From assembly GCA_001770725.1 (NCBI GenBank), contig MERU01000011.1, positions 100,886 through 164,885 of the forward strand: a stretch of DNA of 64,000 nt. The letters are read 5' to 3'. A program made the position numbers and the translations under genes. This DNA comes from Burkholderiales bacterium RIFCSPHIGHO2_01_FULL_63_240. Lineage in GTDB: Bacteria > Pseudomonadota > Gammaproteobacteria > Burkholderiales > Burkholderiaceae_C. Positions 54,847-62,430 of this stretch are shown piece by piece. The notes under the pieces were generated by a model. It did no database searches. It was not told where the DNA came from and saw only the letters and a program-made list of their open reading frames with translations. Each line of letters opens with the position of its first letter. Position 1 is the stretch's first letter.

Positions 54847-55176
54847 ATGGATGCGCTGGCCCCCCTCATCGGTGTTCTGATCATGTCGATCGCCCTGATC
54901 GGCAATTTCTTTTTCACGGCATGGAAGCTGGGCATCCTGCGCGCTTTCGGCCGTCGCCACGTGCTGAACTGGCGCGTGCTGACCGCAGGCGCCCTCACCG
55001 CCTGCCTGCCGTTTGCCGGCGCCATGATCACCCTGGCCGCCATCCCGGCCGACGACGGCGTCAAGGTCGCCATGAGCGCGGCGCAACTGGCCTTCGAGCT
55101 GGGGCTCACCGGCTTCGTGCTGCACCTCGTCAACGACCAGATCGTGAACTGGGCGAGCGCCATGCGCCAGGCCTGA
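54847..55176 (+). CDS. Small integral membrane protein of unknown function
   Basis: 109 residues with three probable membrane helices: LIGVLIMSIALIGNFFFTAW, VLTAGALTACLPFAGAMITL and LAFELGLTGFVLHLVN. A basic turn (RAFGRRH) separates the first two. I do not recognise the family. It stands 97 bases after the HDOD gene and 51 before srkA. Confidence 0.65.
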   Translation: MDALAPLIGVLIMSIALIGNFFFTAWKLGILRAFGRRHVLNWRVLTAGALTACLPFAGAMITLAAIPADDGVKVAMSAAQLAFELGLTGFVLHLVNDQIVNWASAMRQA

Positions 55177-55227
55177 CCCGCCTGACCCGCCCAAGGACAG
55201 GGCCGAACCCGCGCCGTAAGATGCGGC

Positions 55228-56328
55228 ATGCACGCGGACACCCCTTACGACGACCTCACCCCCGACCTCATCCTCGACGCCCTCGAAGCCTGCGGGCAGC
55301 GCGTCGATGGCCGCCTGCTGACGCTCAACTCCTACGAGAACCGCGTCTTCCAGGTCGGGCTCGACAGCGGCCACATGGTGGTGGCCAAGTTCTACCGCCC
55401 GGGGCGCTGGACGGATGAGCAGATCCTCGAAGAACACGCTTTCGCGCTGGAGCTGGCCGAAGCCGAAGTGCCTGCGGTGCCGCCCATGGCACTCACGCAC
55501 CAACTGCCTTACGCACGTGAAACCGCCAGCATCAGCGGCACCCCGCCCACGCTGGCGCACTTCAAAGGCCATCGCATCACCGTGGCCCACCGCCGGGGCG
55601 GGCGCCCGCCCGAGCTGGAAGACCCCGATGTGCTGCGCTGGATCGGCCGCTTCCTGGCCCGCCTGCACCAGGTCGGCGCCCGCAGCCCCTTCGCGCACCG
55701 AGTGCGCCTGGACGTGGGCACCCTGGGCTGGCAGGCCCACCAGTGGCTGGCCGAGCACGACACCATCCCGCTCGACCAGCGCGGCCCCTGGCTGGACACC
55801 GCCCGCCAGGCCCTGGAGCTGGTCGAAGCCGCCTTCGCCAGCATCGACGGCCTGCGCTGGCTGCGCGTGCACGGTGACTGCCACCCCGGCAACGTGCTGT
55901 GGACGCCGCAGGGCCCGCACTTCGTCGACCTCGACGACGCCGGCATGGGCCCCGCCGTCCAGGACCTGTGGATGCTGGTCAGCGGCGAGCCCGACGAGCG
56001 CCGCCGCCAGCTCGACGCCCTGCTCGATGGCTACGAATCGATCGCCGAGTTCGACTGGCGCGAGCTCAAGCTCATCGAGCCCCTGCGCACGCTGCGCCTG
56101 ATCCACCACAGCGCCTGGCTGGCGCGCCGCTGGCACGACCCGGCCTTCCCCGCCGCCTTCCCCTGGTTCGAGTCGGGCACCTACTGGCAACAGCAGCGCG
56201 ACCAGCTTCGCCAGCAGATCGACCTGATGGCCACCGAGGCGCCCGAGCACGCCAGCCAGCTTGGCATCGCCAACTGGGGCCAGCAGGACGATGGCGACGC
56301 CGATGCCGACCTGAACTGGGACCGCTGA
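55228..56328 (+). CDS. srkA: Stress-response Ser/Thr kinase SrkA (YihE/RdoA)
   Basis: 366 residues with the aminoglycoside-phosphotransferase-like kinase fold. MVVAKFYRPGRWTDEQILEE holds the ATP-binding Lys and Glu, HGDCHPGNVLW (residues 215-225) the catalytic Asp, and VDLDDAGMGPAVQDLW the metal-binding Asp. In E. coli SrkA protects cells from stress-induced death linked to Cpx and ROS; the role here is inferred from that. Confidence 0.93.
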   Translation: MHADTPYDDLTPDLILDALEACGQRVDGRLLTLNSYENRVFQVGLDSGHMVVAKFYRPGRWTDEQILEEHAFALELAEAEVPAVPPMALTHQLPYARETASISGTPPTLAHFKGHRITVAHRRGGRPPELEDPDVLRWIGRFLARLHQVGARSPFAHRVRLDVGTLGWQAHQWLAEHDTIPLDQRGPWLDTARQALELVEAAFASIDGLRWLRVHGDCHPGNVLWTPQGPHFVDLDDAGMGPAVQDLWMLVSGEPDERRRQLDALLDGYESIAEFDWRELKLIEPLRTLRLIHHSAWLARRWHDPAFPAAFPWFESGTYWQQQRDQLRQQIDLMATEAPEHASQLGIANWGQQDDGDADADLNWDR

Positions 56329-56369
56329 GCCCGTCGCGCGCCCGCCCACCAACACCGAGGAGACCGCCC

Positions 56370-57038
56370 ATGCCCGAGACGCCGCAGCCGCCGCAGACGC
56401 CCGCCCTGCCGGTTCTGTACGACTTCAAGATGGCCCCGAGCCCGCGCCGCGCCCGCATCCTGCTGGCAGAAAAAGGCATCGCGCATGAAACGGTGACCAT
56501 CGACCTGGCCGCGGGCGAGCACCTGAGCGAGGCCTACCGCGCCGTCAACCCGCAATGCACCGTGCCCGCACTCAGGCTGCCGGATGGCACCGTGCTGCCC
56601 GACAACCAGGCCATCGCGGCCTGGGCCGAGGCCGCTCACCCGGAAAAGCCCCTGCTGGGCCGCACCCCGGTGGAAAAAGGCATGGTGGCCAGCTTCGTGG
56701 CGCGCATCGAGTTCGAAGGCCTGCTCGCCGTGGCGGAGGCCTTTCGCAACACGCACCCGGCCATGAAAGACCGCGCCCTCACCGGTGCCGCCAACGTGCC
56801 GCAGATCCCCGAGCTGGGCAGCCGCGGCCAGGCCCGAGCCATGCGCTTTTTCGAGGAACTCAACACCCACCTGGCCGGTCGCGACTTCATCTGCTGCGAT
56901 CACTTCACCTGGGCCGACATCACCGCTGTGGTGCTGACCGACTTCGCCCGCGTCATCGGCTTCAAGCCTGGCGCGGAACACCCGAACCTGCTGCGCTGGC
57001 GCACCTCGCTGGCCGACCGCCCCTCGCTCAAAGCCTGA
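56370..57038 (+). CDS. Glutathione S-transferase family protein (first of two)
   Basis: 222 residues. N-terminal thioredoxin-like domain (LYDFKMAPSPRRARILLAEK, NPQCTVPALRLPDGTVLPDN, the last carrying the cis-Pro) and a helical C-terminal domain (about 100-215) with FTWADITAVVLTDFARVIGF. AGGAGA lies seven bases before the ATG at 56370. Substrate unknown; such enzymes conjugate or reduce electrophiles with glutathione. The second GST gene follows 21 bases later. Confidence 0.9.
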   Translation: MPETPQPPQTPALPVLYDFKMAPSPRRARILLAEKGIAHETVTIDLAAGEHLSEAYRAVNPQCTVPALRLPDGTVLPDNQAIAAWAEAAHPEKPLLGRTPVEKGMVASFVARIEFEGLLAVAEAFRNTHPAMKDRALTGAANVPQIPELGSRGQARAMRFFEELNTHLAGRDFICCDHFTWADITAVVLTDFARVIGFKPGAEHPNLLRWRTSLADRPSLKA

Positions 57039-57059
57039 CGCCCCCAAGGAGCCACACCG

Positions 57060-57749
57060 ATGATCGACCTCTACACCGCCGCCACGCCCAACGGCCACAA
57101 GGCCTCCGTCGTGCTCGAAGAGCTGGGCCTGCCCTACACCGTGCACCCGATCAACCTGGCGAGCAACGAACAGAAGCAGCCCTGGTTCCTGGCCATCAAC
57201 CCCAACGGTCGCATCCCGGCCATCATCGACCGCGAGGCCGACGACTTCGCGGTCTTCGAGTCGGGCGCCATCCTCATCTACCTGGCTGAAAAAACCGGCC
57301 GCCTCATGCCCAGCGACGCCAAGGGCCGCTCGCGCGTCATCCAGTGGCTGATGTTCCAGATGGGCGGCGTGGGCCCGATGATGGGCCAGGCCAACGTCTT
57401 CTTCCGCTACTTCCCCGAGAAGATCCAGCCCGCCATCGACCGCTACCAGAACGAGTCGCGCCGGCTGTTCGAGGTGCTGGACGGGCAACTGGCTCGCGAA
57501 GAATGGCTGGCAGGCGACTACTCGATCGCCGACATCGCCAACTGGTGCTGGGCGCGCACGCACAGGTGGTCGGGCGTGTCGGTGGAAGGCCTGCCACACC
57601 TGCAGCGCTGGCTGGACGCGATGAAGGCCCGCCCAGCCTGCCAACGCGGCATCGAGGTGCCCGCCAAGGTGGACAGCCTGGTCGCGCCCGGCAAGGAGAA
57701 GGACGCGCAGGCCTTCATCGAAGCGGCGCGGGGGATGGTGCAACGCTGA
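57060..57749 (+). CDS. Glutathione S-transferase family protein (YfcG/YghU-like)
   Basis: 229 residues. [20 protein letters not shown] at the N-terminus, [11 protein letters not shown] with the cis-Pro and [19 protein letters not shown] form the glutathione site. The pattern TAATPNGHK resembles the Nu-class YfcG and YghU disulfide-bond reductases. AAGGAG precedes the ATG. It is only about 35-40% similar by eye to the preceding GST, so this is not a recent duplication. Confidence 0.9.
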   Translation: MIDLYTAATPNGHKASVVLEELGLPYTVHPINLASNEQKQPWFLAINPNGRIPAIIDREADDFAVFESGAILIYLAEKTGRLMPSDAKGRSRVIQWLMFQMGGVGPMMGQANVFFRYFPEKIQPAIDRYQNESRRLFEVLDGQLAREEWLAGDYSIADIANWCWARTHRWSGVSVEGLPHLQRWLDAMKARPACQRGIEVPAKVDSLVAPGKEKDAQAFIEAARGMVQR

Positions 57750-57768
57750 CGGAGATTGCGGGACCTTG

Positions 57769-57810
57769 ACCTGGCACGGGCCTTCGCCGCGTTGGTCGCC
57801 CTTGCCAGGT
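57769..57810. repeat. Inverted repeat between the GST gene and intI
   Basis: ACCTGGCA (57769-57776) and TGCCAGGT (57803-57810) are perfect inverted copies with a 26-base centre. There is no T-run. It lies between two converging genes, at the left border of the integron. Confidence 0.4.
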
Positions 57811-57815
57811 GCCCG

Positions 57816-58847
57816 CTACAGCTTGTCGAACGGGCTCAGCACGCCCCGCCCGCCCCGGTTCATGACGTGGGTGTAGATCTGCGTGGTCTTGACGTCGGCA
57901 TGGCCCAGCAGTTCCTGCACGGTGCGGATGTCGTAGCCCGCCTGCAGCATGTGCGTGGCGAAGCTGTGGCGCAGCACATGCGGGCTGCAAGGCTTGTCGA
58001 TGCGCGCGCGGCGCGCGGCACCTGCCACCGCCCGCTGGATGGTTTGCTCGGTCAGGTGGTGACGACGCTGCACGCCTGAGCGAGGGTCCACCGAGATGCT
58101 GGGGCTCGGGAACACGAACTGCCAGCCCGAGGCCTTGGCGGCCCTCGGGTATTTCTGCGCCAGCGCATGGGGCAACCACACCTCCCCCAACCCTGAGTTG
58201 AGGTCCTGGATGTGCTGGGCCCGCACCAGGGCCACCTGCTGCTGCAAGGCAAACACCAGGTTCTCGGGCAGCACGGTCACGCGGTCCTTGGCACCCTTGC
58301 CGCACCGCACGATCAACTCCCGTCGCTCGAAGTCGATGTCCTTGATGCGCAGGCGCAGGCCTTCGAGCAAGCGCATGCCGGTGCCGTAGAGCAAGGAGGC
58401 CACCAGCAGGTGAGTGCCTCCCAGCTCATCGAGCAACGCCTTGACCTCTCTGTGCGTGAGCACCACTGGCAAATGCTGAGAGGCCTTGGCCTTGACCACG
58501 TCCGCCAACCACGGCAGCTGGGTGTTGAGCACATGGCGATAGAGGAACAACAGGGCCGATCGGGCCTGGTTCTGCGTGCCGGCCGAAACGTTTCGCTGCG
58601 TGGCCAAGTAGGACAAAAAGGCCTCGAGTTCGACCGCCCCCATGTCCTTGGGGTGGCGCTTGCCGTGAAACAGGATGAAGCGTTTGACCCAATCGGCATA
58701 GGCCTGCTCGGTGCGGATGGAAAAATTGCGCAGGCGGATCTGGCTTCGCAGGGCGTCCAGCAGCCGCGGTGGCTGGCCACTGGAGACCGGCTCGGCGCAT
58801 GGCTGTGGACTGGACGAATAAGTGGGCTCGGCTAGGATGTACGCCAT
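57816..58847 (-). CDS. intI: Integron integrase IntI (tyrosine recombinase)
   Basis: 343 residues. It recombines folded single-stranded attC sites with attI. All catalytic residues are present: Arg159 (TGMRLLEG), Lys184 (RCGKGAKD), His290 and Arg293 (SPHVLRHSF), His316 (LGHADVK) and Tyr325 (TQIYTHVM). Their spacing equals that of IntI1 Arg146-Tyr312 as I recall it. The IntI-only insertion before the third motif is intact (QKYPRAAKASGWQFVF, DPRSGVQRRHHL). The N-terminal 30 residues are Pro/Ser-rich. The ATG at 58847 has no good ribosome site. No LexA box is recognisable upstream. It appears functional and faces away from the cassettes. Confidence 0.96.
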   Translation of the reverse strand: MAYILAEPTYSSSPQPCAEPVSSGQPPRLLDALRSQIRLRNFSIRTEQAYADWVKRFILFHGKRHPKDMGAVELEAFLSYLATQRNVSAGTQNQARSALLFLYRHVLNTQLPWLADVVKAKASQHLPVVLTHREVKALLDELGGTHLLVASLLYGTGMRLLEGLRLRIKDIDFERRELIVRCGKGAKDRVTVLPENLVFALQQQVALVRAQHIQDLNSGLGEVWLPHALAQKYPRAAKASGWQFVFPSPSISVDPRSGVQRRHHLTEQTIQRAVAGAARRARIDKPCSPHVLRHSFATHMLQAGYDIRTVQELLGHADVKTTQIYTHVMNRGGRGVLSPFDKL

Positions 58848-58859
58848 CAGAATTCAGGT

Positions 58860-58878
58860 GGCCTAATCTTTTTAGACC
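58860..58878. repeat. Short inverted repeat upstream of intI
   Basis: GGCCTAA and TTAGACC form an imperfect inverted repeat with a five-base centre in the leader of intI. It may be an operator or an IntI-binding element; nothing more can be said. Confidence 0.3.
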
Positions 58879-58959
58879 AACACCACATCGAGGGAGAGGC
58901 GTTCATGCTGGCAGAGGCGTCGCGGGTTGTCTTCCCGCTTTGGGACGACCCCAAGGGTC

Positions 58960-59035
58960 AACACCCCTGCTCGGGTGGGACTTTGTCTATTTGTAGTTAG
59001 GCCACATTAAACAAGCACTTAGCTATTCGTTAGGC
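58960..59035. other. Probable attI recombination region
   Basis: Between intI and the first cassette gene there are two GTTAGGC cores, at 58996-59002 and 59029-59035, 33 bases apart. The second borders the first cassette (ATG four bases later) and is the best crossover point; the first is preceded by TTTGTA, not by an attC fold. attI sites have little conserved sequence besides this core, so exact limits are uncertain. Confidence 0.6.
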
Positions 59036-59039
59036 TCTC

Positions 59040-59429
59040 ATGCATACCTACTATGAAAGTGAGGAGTTCCAAAAGAGGGGGTCTCTTCCAAGCGGCTGGG
59101 AAGAGTCATCGTTCAAGTACTGTGAATTCAAGCTCTTGGAAATTGAGGGCGGGGGATTTGGCGGCGTTCTAGTGGGTTGTGTGTTTGAGAATTCAGAGTT
59201 CTATTGGAGCCTCTTCAACTCCGGCATCTTCGTAGACGTGGAGTTCAAGAACTGCGTCTTTAGAGGCGTGTCCTTCGCAGGATGTGTGTTCACGGAATGC
59301 CGTTTTATTGGCTGCACCTTCACCAATGACAACATGGGTGGGACGTGCAGCTTTCCGGATAGTCGGTGGTACGCCTGCACGCAAACAGCATGCACGGGTC
59401 TCACCAACACGCATGCAAAGCATGTCTAA
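59040..59429 (+). CDS. Cassette 1: pentapeptide-repeat protein
   Basis: 129 residues. After about 25 residues the chain becomes a run of five-residue units with a central Phe or Leu: CEFKL, VFENS, EFYWS, LFNSG, IFVDV, EFKNC, VFRGV, SFAGC, VFTEC, RFIGC, TFTND. This predicts a right-handed quadrilateral beta-helix. Several such proteins mimic DNA and protect gyrase (Qnr, MfpA), but most have no known role; there are only about two and a half coils here, fewer than in Qnr, so gyrase protection is doubtful. Five or more Cys occupy equivalent positions. First cassette after attI, hence the best expressed if a Pc promoter exists. Confidence 0.8.
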   Translation: MHTYYESEEFQKRGSLPSGWEESSFKYCEFKLLEIEGGGFGGVLVGCVFENSEFYWSLFNSGIFVDVEFKNCVFRGVSFAGCVFTECRFIGCTFTNDNMGGTCSFPDSRWYACTQTACTGLTNTHAKHV

Positions 59430-59476
59430 TCCGCATATGAATTCAAACCTAAGGCAGTTGGCGTGTACTTGCACCG

Positions 59477-59561
59477 GCCTAACTGGGCGTTGCAGGGGAC
59501 GCCTCCACCACTGCTCGCTTCGGCCTCGCCAAGCGCGCGCCCCTGAACTTGGGCGTTAGGC
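59477..59561 (+). other. attC site 1 (85 bp)
   Basis: Begins GCCTAAC and ends GTTAGGC, with inner arms TGGGCGTTGCAGGGGACGC and GCGCCCCTGAACTTGGGC that fold on each other. Ends cassette 1. Same class as sites 5, 6 and 8; nearly identical to site 5. Confidence 0.93.
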
Positions 59562-59572
59562 CTTTCCCACCC

Positions 59573-60010
59573 ATGACTCATCTCGTCGCAAATCCTTGGA
59601 AAGAATCCCGTGGCACATGCGCCTGCTGCGGTAACACGTCGAAGGCGATCTGGGGTGACCTATCAAACCAAGAGCGAACCTTAGCTGTCTATTTCGTCCA
59701 CTGGACTGCGAATAGACCAGACCATCACCCCAATATTGATCTTGTCCTCGGTGAATGGGGCGAAGGTACTGATTCAGAACAAAGAGTTCTTGTCTCTCTA
59801 GAGTTCAAGCCCACAACGGATGGGGGATCGTTTATGGTCATTGATGCTCAGCATCGATTTGAAAGCAAGCGGACCATTTGTGGCCGCGGAATGCTCCGAG
59901 CAGAGGTAATTGGTACACCCCTAGCCTCAGATGTTTTCGCCCTAGTCGATGCACTTTGGCTCACTGAACCTCGACTTACAGAGGTAAAGACGCTCAACGA
60001 AATGGCCTAA
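59573..60010 (+). CDS. Cassette 2: unknown protein with N-terminal CxxC
   Basis: 145 residues, no signal peptide or membrane helix. GTCACCGNTSKAIWGDLS near residue 20 has a CACC pair that could bind zinc; the rest is mixed strand and helix (QRVLVSLEFKPTTDGGSFMV, FALVDALWLTEPRLTEVKTL). I do not recognise the family. The ATG at 59573 is taken because the reading frame before it lies inside attC site 1. There is no Shine-Dalgarno sequence, as is common in cassettes. Confidence 0.7.
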   Translation: MTHLVANPWKESRGTCACCGNTSKAIWGDLSNQERTLAVYFVHWTANRPDHHPNIDLVLGEWGEGTDSEQRVLVSLEFKPTTDGGSFMVIDAQHRFESKRTICGRGMLRAEVIGTPLASDVFALVDALWLTEPRLTEVKTLNEMA

Positions 60011-60056
60011 TTCAAGTTTCCCAAATGCAACTGCAACGTCGTGCTTACGTGCCCCA

Positions 60057-60173
60057 GCCTAACTGGGCGTTCAAGCGGACGCCAACACTGGCCATGGCTT
60101 CGCCATTTTCATGGCCAGTGTCGGTGCCCTCCGCCCTATCGGGCTCCGGCGCCGCTTAACTTGGGCGTTAGGC
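60057..60173 (+). other. attC site 2 (117 bp)
   Basis: GCCTAAC ... GTTAGGC with a long, nearly perfect palindrome in the middle (ACACTGGCCATGGC / ATGGCCAGTGT). Same class as sites 4 and 9. Ends cassette 2. Confidence 0.93.
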
Positions 60174-60206
60174 TTTTTGCGCAACAGCAACATACATGTG
60201 GACATC

Positions 60207-60767
60207 ATGATTCAAGTTGGGCAGTGGGTTTATGGATATTCCAAAGGGATCTACCGAGTTGAGCGAATCATCGAACGATACATTGATGAATCGGTTGATC
60301 CCGCCGCTAGACAGGGGCTCAGCGTTGGCCAAAAATTCCCGAGCCCTCTGGTAGTTCTTAAGCGCTGTACGGATGACTCTTACTCCAAGTCCTTCAGCTA
60401 CGAGGTTTGCGACGCTTCGCTTTGTCGAAGTCTCAACTTTTTTTCTCTGTGGAGACTAGAACGAGTGCTGCGGAAGAATCCTACACTTCTTGCGGAGTTC
60501 AATGACTATTCAATACCGAAGATTGAGAGTCGCTACGGCCTTTGGCTCTGCATGCAAGACGGTGATGAAAGCCTTTTCACGCCATTATTTGAGTTCATGC
60601 AGCAAGGCCGCACATTCATAGAAGTACGCCAGTTCATGACTGACATCGGCCTATGGAAGCACCATAGAACTCCTATCGACGCCACGCTGTACTTGACAAA
60701 CTATGACTTTGAAATTGATGAGCAAAAGCGTCAAATATATCGATCTGCAGAACTGGTTCGTACGTAG
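60207..60767 (+). CDS. Cassette 3: unknown soluble protein
   Basis: 186 residues with markedly lower GC than the flanks. VGQWVYGYSKGIYRVERIIE at the start, LWRLERVLRKNPTLLAEF in the middle and ATLYLTNYDFEIDEQKRQIY at the end; no known motif. The ATG at 60207 is chosen; a GTG three codons earlier is possible. The frame extends further upstream only through attC site 2, which is not counted as coding. Confidence 0.65.
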   Translation: MIQVGQWVYGYSKGIYRVERIIERYIDESVDPAARQGLSVGQKFPSPLVVLKRCTDDSYSKSFSYEVCDASLCRSLNFFSLWRLERVLRKNPTLLAEFNDYSIPKIESRYGLWLCMQDGDESLFTPLFEFMQQGRTFIEVRQFMTDIGLWKHHRTPIDATLYLTNYDFEIDEQKRQIYRSAELVRT

Positions 60768-60833
60768 CCTGGCGCCAGTTCACCAAGAGGTGCCACACCG
60801 TGAGTAGTTCAATGTTTGCGGCACTTGTCACCA

Positions 60834-60900
60834 GCCTAACTGTAGGTTCAACTCGGACGTCAATGCTTCGCATTGCCGCTGGTTAACCTGGGCGTTAGGC
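60834..60900 (+). other. attC site 3 (67 bp)
   Basis: GCCTAAC ... GTTAGGC with short inner arms around CAATGCTTCGCATTG. Same class as site 7. Ends cassette 3. Confidence 0.9.
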
Positions 60901-60907
60901 CACTCTT

Positions 60908-61339
60908 ATGCACAAGCTTTGGTTCAGCGTCCTTCTAGTTGTCGTAGCCAACTCTTGCTCAGCGCAAGACAATACGCTCCTTGGTTGCTGGGGTGACGGA
61001 ACCGTGGTGCAGTACTTTGCGGACGGAAGTCACCGTGCAAATGCATCCAGCAAATGCAGCTTGCAGTTCTCAGAAACGCAAATCATCAGTCGTTGCGCCA
61101 GCCCGCAAGGTGAGTCCATAGCAACGTACTCATACCAACTAACGAGAACTGGCATCTACCAAGCTGCAATCACTACCCACAACCAACGCCCCGACTTGGT
61201 TGGGAATACACGTGAATACGCCTATCAGGCAACACCGACAAAGCTGACCATCACGACAGAGCCGCAAACTTCAAAGCCAACCCCACCTTCGGCAGCAATT
61301 CGCGTCGTTTCGGAGTCCACTCGAATCACATGTCAGTAA
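60908..61339 (+). CDS. Cassette 4: exported protein of unknown function
   Basis: 143 residues. The signal peptide MHKLWFSVLLVVVANSCSA probably ends before QDN. The mature part begins LLGCWGDGTVVQYFADGSHR, a pattern seen in small lipocalin-like or lysozyme-inhibitor-like beta-barrel proteins, and continues with alternating strands. The Cys in NSCSA could instead be a lipid anchor, but NSC is a poor lipobox. Family not recognised. Confidence 0.7.
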   Translation: MHKLWFSVLLVVVANSCSAQDNTLLGCWGDGTVVQYFADGSHRANASSKCSLQFSETQIISRCASPQGESIATYSYQLTRTGIYQAAITTHNQRPDLVGNTREYAYQATPTKLTITTEPQTSKPTPPSAAIRVVSESTRITCQ

Positions 61340-61382
61340 AGCCACGCCCAACCGCCTCCAGCGCACTAGCTTTCACACACCA

Positions 61383-61499
61383 GCCTAACTGTGCGGTCAA
61401 GCGGACGCCAACACTGGCCATGGCTTCGCCATTTTCATGGCCAGTGTTGGTGCCCTCCGCCCTGTCGGGCTCCGGCGCCGCTTACCTTGGGCGTTAGGC
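61383..61499 (+). other. attC site 4 (117 bp)
   Basis: GCCTAAC ... GTTAGGC; almost the same sequence as site 2 through the central palindrome. Ends cassette 4. Confidence 0.93.
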
Positions 61500-61504
61500 C
61501 GCTC

Positions 61505-61693
61505 ATGCATAGCGACAAACTCACCGCCGTCGTGCTCGCAGCAGCTGGGGCAGGATGCGGCGCCATTGCAGCCAAACTTCTGGGCGAGACATCCTGGCTC
61601 GATGCAAAGATCTACATCATCGCTGGCTTAGCTATGGGTCTGCTCGCATCGAAAGCCTTGCCTCACAAGAAGAGGAAAACGCCAAGTGAGTGA
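61505..61693 (+). CDS. Cassette 5: 62-residue membrane protein
   Basis: Two hydrophobic helices (TAVVLAAAGAGCGAIAAKLL and KIYIIAGLAMGLLASKAL) and a basic tail (PHKKRKTPSE). The ATG lies five bases after the attC core. Function unknown. Confidence 0.6.
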   Translation: MHSDKLTAVVLAAAGAGCGAIAAKLLGETSWLDAKIYIIAGLAMGLLASKALPHKKRKTPSE

Positions 61694-61719
61694 GACAAAC
61701 ATCTCCAGCTACAACCATT

Positions 61720-61804
61720 GCCTAACTGGGCGTTGCAGGGGACGCCTCCACCACTGCGCGCTTCGGCCTCGCCAAGCGCGCGCCCCTGAACTTGGGCGTT
61801 AGGC
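61720..61804 (+). other. attC site 5 (85 bp)
   Basis: GCCTAAC ... GTTAGGC; nearly identical to site 1 (TCCACCACTG centre). Ends cassette 5. Confidence 0.93.
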
Positions 61805-61816
61805 AATTTCTAGCAC

Positions 61817-62146
61817 ATGCTCAGCGTCCTTCTACTTCTGCTGCTCTTTTATCCAATTTGGGGCTGGGCGGCCTTGGCTGCTTGGTGCTACTGGTTGTCA
61901 ACGCATGGAAGCCACATGAGGAAGCTGATCTTCGGCACCATGGCCGCTGCAACTGGCACGGCTCTATTCACTCCAGCTGCATGGGGCCCCCCAGAAGGCT
62001 TTGCTTTTTTTGTTCCATGGGGAATGGCTCTTTTTGAGAAAACAAACATGAGCTTCTTTAGTTGGAAAGCGCCTGCTTGCACTTTCGTGCTTTGCTTCGT
62101 TACCAGTTTGGCTTGCAGCGTTTTTGGCAAGCGCTCTCGCCGTTAG
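61817..62146 (+). CDS. Cassette 6: integral membrane protein of unknown function
   Basis: 109 residues with three or four hydrophobic segments (LSVLLLLLLFYPIWGWAALA, LIFGTMAAATGTALFTPAAW, FAFFVPWGMALF, FVLCFVTSLACSVF) and a basic end (GKRSRR). The stop codon is the TAG inside a GTTAGGC motif at 62142-62148, yet no full attC is there; the nearest attC is 285 bases further on. Confidence 0.65.
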   Translation: MLSVLLLLLLFYPIWGWAALAAWCYWLSTHGSHMRKLIFGTMAAATGTALFTPAAWGPPEGFAFFVPWGMALFEKTNMSFFSWKAPACTFVLCFVTSLACSVFGKRSRR

Positions 62147-62430
62147 GCCCTGACGGAACACACCGTGTGCGAAGGCCACACGGGCCGCCTCCTCGGCGGC
62201 AGCGGAACGGTTGTTCTGGCCACCAAGTTTGGGTGTCGTCACCGCTGGTCGCGCAGGCTCAACGTACGTTAGATTGAGGCATTCGTCAGCGCATGGCTGA
62301 CGCCATACGCAAAGGGAGGCGTGATGGCACGGTTCATCTCGGAGGCTGCCACTTCAGCTCATCGCACACACCAGGCTGGCGCCTCGTGTGCGGGCTCGCT
62401 GGCCGCGCGTCGGCTCTGCTACTTGCACCG
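62147..62430. other. Gene-poor stretch in cassette 6 with core-site remnants
   Basis: 284 bases without a convincing gene until the small frame at 62324. It is GC-richer than the cassette genes. It begins in a GTTAGGC core (62142-62148) and contains a GTTAGAT (62268-62274, fits GTTRRRY), each without a matching left arm. A hairpin GTCAGC/GCTGAC lies at about 62285-62301. It could be what is left of one or two cassettes whose attC sites were lost. Confidence 0.45.

Noticed and set aside
58848..59028. Search for a cassette promoter Pc and a LexA box near intI.
   Set aside because: Only poor -35/-10 pairs are present (for example TTGTCT with a three-of-six -10), and no CTGT-N8-ACAG element is seen.
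60004..60010. GCCTAAT at the end of cassette 2 as a possible additional attC left core.
   Set aside because: The last base of the core does not fit RYYYAAC and no partner right core follows before the true attC.
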